A stretch of 8,694 nt of DNA from a bacterium (GCA_030596585.1 JAUVJM010000053.1:1-8694); one strand, 5' to 3'; counted from the stretch's first letter, positions 1-7,025 are shown. The notes: generated by a model from the sequence alone, not told the origin. A program made the numbers and translations.

Positions 1-858
1 CACTGCTGCGGTAATCCACAGAAAAATGTCAATGAGCAGGGATTTGTCCGTGACCAGGATACGCTCCGGGCTTCCGCCTGCTCCCGTCTGGTGTACAAGA
101 TAGAGATACCGGAAAATCCCGTAGAGCACGAAAGGAACGGTAAAAATAAGGTTCTTGGTGCCAAACTTCCCTATCGTTTCCGGTGACATAGTGTAGAGAG
201 CGTAAGCCACTACGGTTGAGGCGGTAACGACCGAAATCATCTGGTCTAAAAGATAAGGGCTGTATTCCCCCAGAACCTTTCTGTGATTTTCTGCTTGCTC
301 TTCCAACAACATCAATTCATGTCTTCTCTTGCTCAGCCCGAGGAAAAGCGCAAGGAGAATCGTGCAGATTATGAGCCAGGAGGAAATCTCCACGCCAATG
401 ACCACCGCACCCGCCACAACTCTCAGCACAAAACCGCAGGCAATTGCAAAGACATCCAGGATGACCACATGCTTCAGCCAGAAGCAGTATGCCGCCTGGA
501 GCAGCAGATAACCCAGAGTGACAAGGAAAAAGGACAATCCCAGGGGGTATGACGCGGCTAAGAGAAGAGGTGTTAAGATTATGAGTGCTAAGGCGGCGTG
601 CGAAACCTTGAGTCTCCCGGAAGCAAGCGGTCTCCGGGATTTCAATCTGTGGCGCCTGTCCTGCTCCAGGTCGAAAATGTCATTCAGAATATACACACAA
701 CCGGAAAGAATGCAAAAAATAAGGAAGGCAAATATTGATCTGAAGAGCAGGGGCAAATTCAGGATGTTTTGCGAGAACAAAAGCCCCGCGAATATGAAAA
801 GATTCTTGGTCCACTGCCTGGGGCGCAGGCTTTCCAGAAGTAGAATGCATGTCCTCAT
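1..858 (-). CDS. UbiA-family prenyltransferase, decaprenyl-phosphate phosphoribosyltransferase-like (C-terminus cut by window edge)
   Basis: Integral membrane enzyme. The family transfers 5-phosphoribosyl from PRPP to a polyprenyl phosphate, as mycobacterial Rv3806c does in making decaprenyl-phosphoryl-arabinose precursors. Codons 1-286 are open and in frame to base 1 with no stop, so only a short tail is missing if the protein has the usual length of about 290-300. Visible motifs: RPRQWTKN at residues 12-19, and the Mg-pyrophosphate motif NDIFDLEQD at 59-67 followed by RRPLASG. Further on come a WLKHVVILD segment with GFVLRVVAGA, the KRRHEL element, and near the end RYLYLVHQTGAGG and PERILVTD. 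Several long hydrophobic stretches fit a polytopic membrane protein. The ATG at 858-856 overlaps the stop of the AsmA-like gene (ATGA), and a GAGGGA ribosome site at 873-868 lies 9 nt before it, implying translational coupling. These motifs fit DPPR synthases better than quinone or heme UbiA enzymes. The actual lipid and sugar product in this organism is unknown. Confidence 0.88.
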   Translation of the reverse strand, partial: MRTCILLLESLRPRQWTKNLFIFAGLLFSQNILNLPLLFRSIFAFLIFCILSGCVYILNDIFDLEQDRRHRLKSRRPLASGRLKVSHAALALIILTPLLLAASYPLGLSFFLVTLGYLLLQAAYCFWLKHVVILDVFAIACGFVLRVVAGAVVIGVEISSWLIICTILLALFLGLSKRRHELMLLEEQAENHRKVLGEYSPYLLDQMISVVTASTVVAYALYTMSPETIGKFGTKNLIFTVPFVLYGIFRYLYLVHQTGAGGSPERILVTDKSLLIDIFLWITAAV

Positions 859-2444
859 TCGATTAGTTCCCTCAGCAACTCTATCCCATATTTCTTTAGA
901 CCTGTCTTCAGAATGGAGGCGGCTAAATCCGGAGATGTTTCTGACAACGGCCCTGTCCAGACAACGGACAGGTGAGCATATCCATGCTCATCTACGTAGA
1001 AAAATTTGTCAAATTCCTTGAACTTGGAACGTTCCCGTTCCACAAGGTGCGGGGCAAGCGCAAAATCGGCTGAGATGTTCTTGGTTCTCTGCACCAGGTC
1101 AATTTCCGCTTCCTCCGTATTGAGAACAGCATCTTTTCCCTGGACGGTCGTATTACGCAAAGTCATCTTACCGTTCACGATACTGAAACTGCTTGCAATC
1201 TCGCTGTACTTGAAAGGCATCAGTTCCGGAAGATGAATCGTAGACAGAAGATCCTCCAACCAGGAAAAGGACTTAATGGTGCCGCTTTCGATTCTCACAC
1301 TGCCTCTCCCGTTAAGTCCTTCCGCTCCTATTCCTTTACTTGCAATGTGCGTGTGCATCCCCGCTTTCCCGGTCATCTCAAACGTTACTTCATCGTTTTT
1401 TTTTACGCTCAAAAGCTCATTTACGTCTACGTTCTTTCCATTGATGGAAAAACGGTACCTGCCGCCGGACTCAATCACCCCAGAACCCCTCAACTCACCT
1501 TCCCCGACTCTGAGCCTTACGCTGGAAATGTGCAATCTTCCTGGCGAATATACCGACTTGATTTTAAGCTTTGTGGACAGCCCCTCCGGTTTGTGCAATA
1601 ACTCACCATAGAAAACTTCACTCTTTGTTAGGTCTCCTTCCACATCTATATCCAGCTTATCAGGCTTGCCGGTTAGAGTAATATCAAACTTGCTTCTTCC
1701 CGTTCCTCTTAATTCGGAAACAGAACTGAGACCAAGCTTGCTCAATATCTCCCTCATCCCGGCCCAATCCAGATCAGTATTTATCCTGAAATCAACAGGT
1801 GCTTTCTCGCCCGTCTTGTAGAAGCCAAGCACAGAGAAACCAAGCGCTGAAGCAACGTTCCCGCTCCCTTCAATTCTGACAGGCTTGCCTTTTCCCTCGG
1901 AAGATATCTCAAGGTTTATCTCATCAACGGTGAGAGAAGTCTCATCAGAACCGGCTCTTTTTCTTTCCACACGAATCTTACCATCCAGAACCTTTGCCTC
2001 CGCAAGTTGGAACTCAAATCCTGAACCCGCCTCCGGAGTTCGATAACCGGCAATCATAAGAGGGAGCAGGAATCCCGATTCACCGGAACGCAGAGTGACA
2101 ACCGGCTGTTCTATAACTATACTGCGGATGTTGAACCGGCGGCGCAGAACTTCAAGGAAATTGCACCTGAAAACCAGACCCTTCGCTGAGAAGAGCTTTG
2201 AACCGCCCTCTCCCAGAGACAGATTCTTCGCCGTTATACCTCTGGAAAGCCTAACTGACACTGTTTCCATCCTCACGGGCATACCTAAAACGGCGCTCAG
2301 CTTGGAAACAACTACATCCTTGAGTCTGGCAGATGAAATCTCAATTTGCGTAAGCACAAGTCCTGCTGCTATAACCAGGGCAAGAATAACACCGACAATA
2401 CGGACAAACACCTTTATAGGATTTCTTCGTCTTTTGTTCTCCAT
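855..2444 (-). CDS. AsmA-family inner-membrane-anchored envelope protein
   Basis: A 529-residue protein of the AsmA / bridge-like lipid-transfer group, whose members are anchored in the inner membrane and extend through the periplasm; several help move phospholipid to, or maintain, the outer membrane. A basic N-terminus (KRRRNPIK) precedes one membrane segment at about residues 12-32. An AsmA-typical N-terminal block follows (a LSAVLGMPVRMETVSVRLSR-like strand pattern, then SIVIEQPVVTLR). The middle is a long run of alternating beta strands. The C-terminal AsmA-like region spans about 376-510 (GRGSVRIESG, IVNGKMTLRNTTV, a late WTGPLSETSPD). The start is the ATG at 2444-2442, with AGGGAG at 2457-2452, 7 nt upstream. 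It is the first gene of a two-gene unit: its stop overlaps the prenyltransferase start by 4 nt. The pairing suggests both act on envelope lipids, but the substrate is unknown. Length is modest compared with the roughly 600 residues of E. coli AsmA. Confidence 0.85.
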   Translation of the reverse strand: MENKRRRNPIKVFVRIVGVILALVIAAGLVLTQIEISSARLKDVVVSKLSAVLGMPVRMETVSVRLSRGITAKNLSLGEGGSKLFSAKGLVFRCNFLEVLRRRFNIRSIVIEQPVVTLRSGESGFLLPLMIAGYRTPEAGSGFEFQLAEAKVLDGKIRVERKRAGSDETSLTVDEINLEISSEGKGKPVRIEGSGNVASALGFSVLGFYKTGEKAPVDFRINTDLDWAGMREILSKLGLSSVSELRGTGRSKFDITLTGKPDKLDIDVEGDLTKSEVFYGELLHKPEGLSTKLKIKSVYSPGRLHISSVRLRVGEGELRGSGVIESGGRYRFSINGKNVDVNELLSVKKNDEVTFEMTGKAGMHTHIASKGIGAEGLNGRGSVRIESGTIKSFSWLEDLLSTIHLPELMPFKYSEIASSFSIVNGKMTLRNTTVQGKDAVLNTEEAEIDLVQRTKNISADFALAPHLVERERSKFKEFDKFFYVDEHGYAHLSVVWTGPLSETSPDLAASILKTGLKKYGIELLRELIE

Positions 2445-2487
2445 CGGAATTCTCCCTTCCAGACAGCAAGTTTTCTACCTCGATAAT

Positions 2488-2516
2488 ATTTTATACTCCC
2501 GATGCTCCTGAGTCAA
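2488..2516 (-). promoter_or_regulatory. Sigma70-type promoter for the AsmA-like / prenyltransferase unit
   Basis: On the minus strand TTGACT (2516-2511) is followed after exactly 17 bp by TAAAAT (2493-2488). Each box has five of six consensus bases. The expected start is near 2481, giving a leader of about 37 nt before the ATG at 2444. It is divergent from the car promoter; the facing -35 boxes are 22 bp apart. Motif match only. Confidence 0.6.
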
Positions 2517-2537
2517 GATTCCAGAAAGAAAAAAGTT

Positions 2538-2575
2538 CTTGAAAATCAAGTAAAACTCCCGTAAAATCAGATTTT
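2538..2575. promoter_or_regulatory. Two short perfect inverted repeats over the car promoter, candidate operators
   Basis: CTTGA-AAA-TCAAG (2538-2550) covers the -35 box. AAAATC-A-GATTTT (2563-2575) covers the -10 box and the expected start point. Both are perfect palindromes around a short centre. Their placement is where a repressor would act. AT-rich promoter DNA gives such palindromes by chance fairly often, and no known regulator consensus was recognised. Confidence 0.25.
2539..2567 (+). promoter_or_regulatory. Sigma70-type promoter of the car genes
   Basis: TTGAAA (2539-2544), a 17-bp spacer and TAAAAT (2562-2567) form a close sigma70 match. The expected start is near 2574-2575, leaving a leader of only about 21 nt before the carA ATG. 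That is too short for a PyrR-type or UTP-sensitive attenuator, so any pyrimidine or arginine control would have to act by a repressor at the promoter or on the enzyme itself. Confidence 0.63.
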
Positions 2576-2582
2576 GTAATTT

Positions 2583-2588
2583 GAGGTG
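2583..2588 (+). promoter_or_regulatory. Ribosome binding site that fixes the carA start
   Basis: GAGGTG at 2583-2588 lies 7 nt before the ATG at 2596. An in-frame TTG at 2581 would add five residues but overlaps this site and would start almost at the expected transcript end. The ATG is therefore preferred; its product begins MKAVLVLEDG, as CarA proteins normally do. Confidence 0.75.
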
Positions 2589-2595
2589 TATCGGT

Positions 2596-3681
2596 ATGAA
2601 AGCAGTGTTGGTATTGGAAGATGGCAGTGTATTTCAGGGCATCTCGGCAGGCGTGCCGGGAGAGCAGATAGGAGAAGTGGTACTGAATACTGCCGTAGTC
2701 GGATACCAGGAAATCATGACAGACCCGGCAAATGCAGGCAGGATTCTGGTTCTCACATATCCGCTGATAGGCAATTACGGTACGGCAAAACAGTTTAATG
2801 AATCCGGGAAATCCTGGATATCTGCCCTGGTCATAAAGGAACCCAGCAGGATGTGCTCCAACTGGCAGGCGGATGACAATCTTGGCGCCTTTTTGAAAAA
2901 GGAGGAGCTTGTCGCGATAAGCGAGGTTGACACAAGAACACTTGCCGTCAAGATCCGGGACTGCGGGGAGATGCTTGGAATTGTTTCCAGCAAGGAGATG
3001 AAAAAAAGTATCCTGCTTAAGAAACTCAAGGACCACAAGAGAAAAAACAAAAAGCATTCCATAGAAGATGTCTCTGTGAAAAGGATTAAACAGATTAAAG
3101 GGAATTCTTCAGGACCCAGAGTCGCGATAATGGATTTGGGCATTTTGAATAGTTTTATCGAACAGTTAAAGGGTCTTGAATGCAACCTCACATTGTTGCC
3201 ATACAACACGGGTGCAGACAGGATTCTTGGGCTGAAACCGAATGGCTTGATTATTTCCGGCGGGCCGGAGGAAGATGAAGCAATTTCCGGGATTGCAGAT
3301 GTGGTCCATGAACTGCTTGGCAAGATTCCCATCTTAGGTATCTCTACCGGAGCTCAGATTGCTTATCTTGCCCTGGGAGGAAAACTCAAGAGGATGAAGA
3401 TAGGACACCACGGTTTGAACTATCCGGTGAAATCCCCTCACTCATATAAGGGAAACATCACGGTTCAGAACCATTCATATGTTATGGATGAATGCCCTAT
3501 GAAAGCTGAAGACGGCATCAGAATCACTCTGCGGAACGTTAATGACGACTCTATCGAGGAAATAGAAAGTACACCCTTGAGGCTCATCGGATGCCAGTAC
3601 TACCCGGCAGCTTCCGGAACCGGAGAGGCGAATGAAGTATTCACGAGATTCTTGGAGATGGTGAAAAATGCCAAAGCGTGA
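2596..3681 (+). CDS. carA: Carbamoyl-phosphate synthase small subunit with a degenerate, probably inactive glutaminase site
   Basis: CarA normally hydrolyses glutamine and passes ammonia to CarB. This 361-residue protein has the usual length. The N-terminal domain (about 1-130) is well conserved: LVLEDG, GYQEI, TYPLIGNYG, VDTRTLA. A lysine-rich linker spans about 133-155. The class I amidotransferase domain follows (about 174-361), with the scaffold kept at GHHG, PVK and QNH. The catalytic residues are not kept. The nucleophile Cys is Ser250 (GISTGAQ instead of GICLGHQ), the His of QYHPE is Tyr336 and the Glu is Ala338 (QYYPAA). Other ligand positions differ too: DPSY is DPAN (Ala45), NGPGDP is GGPEED (Glu225), and QNHGF is QNHSY. 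With no nucleophile, glutaminase activity is not expected. The probable role is a structural or activating partner for an ammonia-using CarB. The frame is intact, so this is not a decayed pseudogene. The stop overlaps carB by 14 nt. Confidence 0.95.
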   Translation: MKAVLVLEDGSVFQGISAGVPGEQIGEVVLNTAVVGYQEIMTDPANAGRILVLTYPLIGNYGTAKQFNESGKSWISALVIKEPSRMCSNWQADDNLGAFLKKEELVAISEVDTRTLAVKIRDCGEMLGIVSSKEMKKSILLKKLKDHKRKNKKHSIEDVSVKRIKQIKGNSSGPRVAIMDLGILNSFIEQLKGLECNLTLLPYNTGADRILGLKPNGLIISGGPEEDEAISGIADVVHELLGKIPILGISTGAQIAYLALGGKLKRMKIGHHGLNYPVKSPHSYKGNITVQNHSYVMDECPMKAEDGIRITLRNVNDDSIEEIESTPLRLIGCQYYPAASGTGEANEVFTRFLEMVKNAKA

Positions 3682-6600
3682 AGACATAAAGAGAATACTG
3701 ATGATAGGCTCCGGCCCCATTGTCATCGGACAGGCTTGTGAATTCGACTATTCAGGTTCGCAGGCGTGCAAGGCTTTGAGGGAAGAAGGCTACTTTACAA
3801 TCCTCGTAAATAGCAATCCTGCCACTATTATGACAGACCCCAACATGGCAGATACCACATACGTCGAACCGCTTACAGTGGAGGCTGTCACCGAGATAAT
3901 AAAAAAGGAGAAGCCCGATGCCATTCTGCCCACATTAGGCGGCCAGACAGGTCTGAACCTTGCCTACTTCTTAATGAAAGAGGGAATACTAAAGAAATAT
4001 GGGGTAGAGTCTATAGGAGCCAGCGTTGAAGCTATCTCAAGAGCTGAAGACAGGGAACTGTTTAAGAAGGCAATGCGAGAAATAGATGTAGATACTCCGA
4101 GAAGCGGTATTGCCACGGATTTGAAGGAAGGTATGAGGATTGGGCTTGAGATAGGACTTCCGCTAATTCTGAGACCTGCATACTGTATGGGAGGAAGCGG
4201 CAGTTCCACTGTTTATAATAAGGAAGAATTGGAGGAATTCCTAACAAAGGGGCTTGAGATGAGCCCGGTCCATCAGGTGTTGGTTGAACAATCTGTGTTA
4301 GGTTGGAAAGAAATAGAGTTTGAGGTAATGAGAGACCGCGTTGACAATGTTATTATGATTACCTCTATGGAGAATGTTGACCCGATGGGCGTTCATACCG
4401 GAGATAGTATCGTAGTTGCGCCGTCCCAGAGCGTAAGCGCGCGCGAATACGCAAAGTTCGTGACTCTGTCCCGGAAGATTATAAGGAAAATCGGTGTGGA
4501 AGGAGGAGGGGCGAACATCCAATTCGGCCAAAATCCGGATGACGGACACATCGTTATCATAGAAGTCAATCCAAGACTTTCGAGAAGCTCGGCTTTAGCT
4601 TCCAAAGCTACGGGTTTTCCAATTGCAAGAGTTGCCACAAAGCTGGCTGTCGGTTTGACGCTTCCGGAGGTCCTTAACGAGATTACCGGAAGGACAATGT
4701 CATTCTTTGAGCCAACGATTGATTACTGCGTATTCAAGATCTGCAGATTCACTTTCGAGAAATTTCCCCGGGCCGAAAAGGTTTTGAACACATCTATGAA
4801 AGCGGTCGGCGAGGCAATGTCCATCGGCAGGAATTTCAGGGAAGCGCTCCAGAAAGGAGTAAGGTCTACTGAAACAGGCAGATTTGGGCTGGGTTCGGAC
4901 GGAAGGGATACAATTACGGATGAAGCACTGGAATCAGCACCGGATGACCTGATGGAGGAAATAAAGAGGAATTTGCGAATCCCGAACGACGAGAGATTGT
5001 TCTACATCAGGTATGGTCTTAAGGCTGGATTAACAATTGACGAGATTCACGAGTTGTCAAAAATCGACAGATGGTTTATAGACAATATAAGACAGATTGT
5101 AGAGCTGGAGAAGGAGATAAAAGAATTCAGGATTAACAAATCGCAAACTGCAATTCCGCCGGAGTTGCTCAGGAGAGCAAAGATGAACGGTTTTTCGGAC
5201 AGACAGCTTGCTTATCTGCTTGATTCGACAGAGGGAAAGGTCCGCTCCATGCGGAAAGAGAGTAACATAGAAGCCGTATACAAGTCAGTGGATACATGCG
5301 GAGGAGAATTTAAGGCGGATAAACCCTACTACTACTCTACGTACGAAACAAAAAATGAGAGCGAGCCCTCTTCCAGCAAGAAGGTTCTTATTCTCGGGGG
5401 CGGACCCAACAGAATAGGACAAGGGATAGAATTCGATTACTGCTGCTGCCATGCTTCTTTCGCCCTGAAGGAGGAGGGCGTTGAAAGCATTATGGTGAAT
5501 TGCAATCCGGAGACTGTCTCTACGGACTATGACACTTCAGACAAGCTGTACTTTGAACCTCTAACGGTTGAGGACGTATTAAATATCGTAGACATTGAGC
5601 ATCCCATCGGGGCAATAGTTCAGTTCGGAGGCCAGACTCCTCTGAACATATCCGCTCAACTGGCGAAGGCAGGATTAAAAATTTTAGGGACCAGCCCCGA
5701 TTCCATAGACAGAGCAGAGAACAGGAAAAGATTCCAGCAAACGATCAGGAAATTGAAGCTCATTCAGCCTGACAATGGAACAGCCACGTCATTTGAGGGA
5801 GCGAGAAAAGTCGCAAACAACATAGGATACCCGGTAGTCGTAAGGCCCTCCTACGTGCTTGGAGGCAGAGCCATGGAAATAGTCTACGATGACGAGGATC
5901 TGGCCGGTTTCATGAAGAAAGCAGTGGAGGCATCTCCAGAGCGTCCGATTCTCATTGATAAGTTTTTGGAAGATGCAATCGAAGTCGATGTGGATGCAAT
6001 AGCGGACGGCGAGAGATGTGTGGTGGGCGGGATTATGGAACATATCGAAGAAGCGGGCATACATTCCGGCGACAGCGCAATGGTTCTTCCACCGCATACA
6101 CTGGGAGAAGATACAATAGATGTTATAAGACAAAACACGTACTCGCTTGCAAAGGAACTGAATGTGAAAGGGCTTCTGAATATCCAGTATGCCGTCAAGA
6201 ACAATGTGGTCTATGTCCTTGAAGTAAATCCGAGAGCGAGCAGGACAATTCCATTCATCGGCAAGGCAATAGGTATTCCTCTGGCAAATCTGGCAACTAA
6301 GATAATGCTCGGGAAAACATTGGAAGAGCTGGGTTTCACGAAAGAGAAAAAGATAAACCACGTTGCTGTGAAAGAATCCGTATTCCCCTTTATAAGATTT
6401 CCCGGTGTAGATGTAGTTCTTGGCCCGGAGATGAAGTCTACGGGAGAGGTCATGGGAATCGATTCCACGTTTGGCGCCGCTTATGCGAAGAGCCAGATAG
6501 CCGCCGGGCAAAAGCTGCCAAAGAAAGGAACCGTATTCATAAGCGTGAAGAATCAGGACAAGAGAGCTATAATCCTGATCGCCAAGAAGCTTGTTGACCT

Positions 6601-6928
6601 TGGATTCAAGATTGTGGCAACTTCAGGCACGGCAGGCGTTCTCAACAAGAACGGCATAAAAGCAAAAGTTCTCCCTAAACTTCATGAAGGGAGACCGAAC
6701 ATTATTGATCTGGTGAAAGACGGCAGGGTGGAACTCATGATAAACACTCCCGCAGGAAAAGCAACCAAGGAAGATGAAACAAAGATAAGGTCCAATGCAA
6801 TCCTTTACGGTGTTCCTCTCATAACTACCATTGCCGGAGCCGAGGCTACCGTTAACGGAATCGAGGATCTGATTAAGAGGAAAAAGATAAGCGTAAAATC
6901 ACTGCAGAAATACCATGCTCAGGTCTGA
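3668..6928 (+). CDS. carB: Carbamoyl-phosphate synthase large subunit
   Basis: This 1086-residue synthetase makes carbamoyl phosphate from bicarbonate, two ATP and ammonia for pyrimidine and arginine synthesis. Both ATP-grasp halves are present. The first has IGSGPIVIGQACEFDYSG, Arg129, Arg169 in RPAYCMGG, VLGWKEIEFEV, VDPMGVHTGDS and EVNPRLSRSS. The second has GGGPNRIGQGIEFDYCC, NCNPETVSTDYD, RPSYVLGGRAMEIVYD, GIMEHIEEAGIHSGDS and EVNPRASRT. Early numbering matches E. coli (R129, R169). The glycine-rich loop is GGSGSS (175-180) where GGSGGG or GGTGGG is usual. The C-terminal MGS-like regulatory domain (from about 954) keeps TSGT (985-988), Lys1004 in KLHEGRPN and Asn1026 in INT, the kind of residues that bind UMP in E. 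coli; TT at 1053-1054 matches the ornithine-site threonines. The ATG at 3668 has GGAG at 3654-3657 and overlaps the end of carA by 14 nt, so the subunits are probably translationally coupled. With the CarA site lost, free ammonia is the likely nitrogen source. Confidence 0.98.
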   Translation: MPKREDIKRILMIGSGPIVIGQACEFDYSGSQACKALREEGYFTILVNSNPATIMTDPNMADTTYVEPLTVEAVTEIIKKEKPDAILPTLGGQTGLNLAYFLMKEGILKKYGVESIGASVEAISRAEDRELFKKAMREIDVDTPRSGIATDLKEGMRIGLEIGLPLILRPAYCMGGSGSSTVYNKEELEEFLTKGLEMSPVHQVLVEQSVLGWKEIEFEVMRDRVDNVIMITSMENVDPMGVHTGDSIVVAPSQSVSAREYAKFVTLSRKIIRKIGVEGGGANIQFGQNPDDGHIVIIEVNPRLSRSSALASKATGFPIARVATKLAVGLTLPEVLNEITGRTMSFFEPTIDYCVFKICRFTFEKFPRAEKVLNTSMKAVGEAMSIGRNFREALQKGVRSTETGRFGLGSDGRDTITDEALESAPDDLMEEIKRNLRIPNDERLFYIRYGLKAGLTIDEIHELSKIDRWFIDNIRQIVELEKEIKEFRINKSQTAIPPELLRRAKMNGFSDRQLAYLLDSTEGKVRSMRKESNIEAVYKSVDTCGGEFKADKPYYYSTYETKNESEPSSSKKVLILGGGPNRIGQGIEFDYCCCHASFALKEEGVESIMVNCNPETVSTDYDTSDKLYFEPLTVEDVLNIVDIEHPIGAIVQFGGQTPLNISAQLAKAGLKILGTSPDSIDRAENRKRFQQTIRKLKLIQPDNGTATSFEGARKVANNIGYPVVVRPSYVLGGRAMEIVYDDEDLAGFMKKAVEASPERPILIDKFLEDAIEVDVDAIADGERCVVGGIMEHIEEAGIHSGDSAMVLPPHTLGEDTIDVIRQNTYSLAKELNVKGLLNIQYAVKNNVVYVLEVNPRASRTIPFIGKAIGIPLANLATKIMLGKTLEELGFTKEKKINHVAVKESVFPFIRFPGVDVVLGPEMKSTGEVMGIDSTFGAAYAKSQIAAGQKLPKKGTVFISVKNQDKRAIILIAKKLVDLGFKIVATSGTAGVLNKNGIKAKVLPKLHEGRPNIIDLVKDGRVELMINTPAGKATKEDETKIRSNAILYGVPLITTIAGAEATVNGIEDLIKRKKISVKSLQKYHAQV

Positions 6929-6977
6929 TCCCGTCCATAATCTCTCTAAGAGGACATAGTATATCGGAGTTTTGAAG

Positions 6978-7025
6978 GTAGCCGTCCCGAAAGCATTCGG
7001 GACGCAGGCTAAAGCCTGCGACTAC
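6978..7025. repeat. REP-like double-hairpin palindrome between carB and the GDH gene
   Basis: Two perfect hairpins sit side by side: GTCCCGAA-AGCA-TTCGGGAC (6984-7003), then GCAGGCT-AA-AGCCTGC (7004-7019). They are bracketed by GTAG (6978-6981) and CTAC (7022-7025), which can close an outer stem to give a three-way junction. No T-run follows, so it does not look like an intrinsic terminator. Compact palindromes of this style are typical of dispersed REP or MITE-like repeats in intergenic DNA, and they can stabilise the upstream mRNA. Only one copy is in this window, so repeat status is inferred. The rest of the 144-nt spacer (6929-7072) shows no clear promoter and no terminator, so carB and the GDH gene may share a transcript. 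Confidence 0.55.

Noticed and set aside
283..1021. Three plus-strand open frames of 60-167 codons
   Set aside because: They run antisense to the prenyltransferase and AsmA-like genes, whose motifs are clear; the frames show no recognisable motifs.
2581..2595. TTG start for carA, five codons upstream
   Set aside because: It overlaps the good GAGGTG ribosome site and lies only about 7 nt from the expected transcript start; the ATG at 2596 matches the normal CarA N-terminus.
2491..3332. Minus-strand frames of 188 and 185 codons opposite carA
   Set aside because: Both oppose a well-conserved CarA coding region and look like low-complexity shadows; one also runs through the divergent promoter region.
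2596..3681. carA as a pseudogene
   Set aside because: There is no stop or frameshift. The ribosome site, promoter and coupling to carB are intact, and substitutions cluster at the glutamine site rather than being spread evenly.
5789..6511. 240-codon minus-strand frame
   Set aside because: It lies wholly opposite conserved CarB motifs. Its length reflects the codon bias of carB, and it has no identifiable domain.
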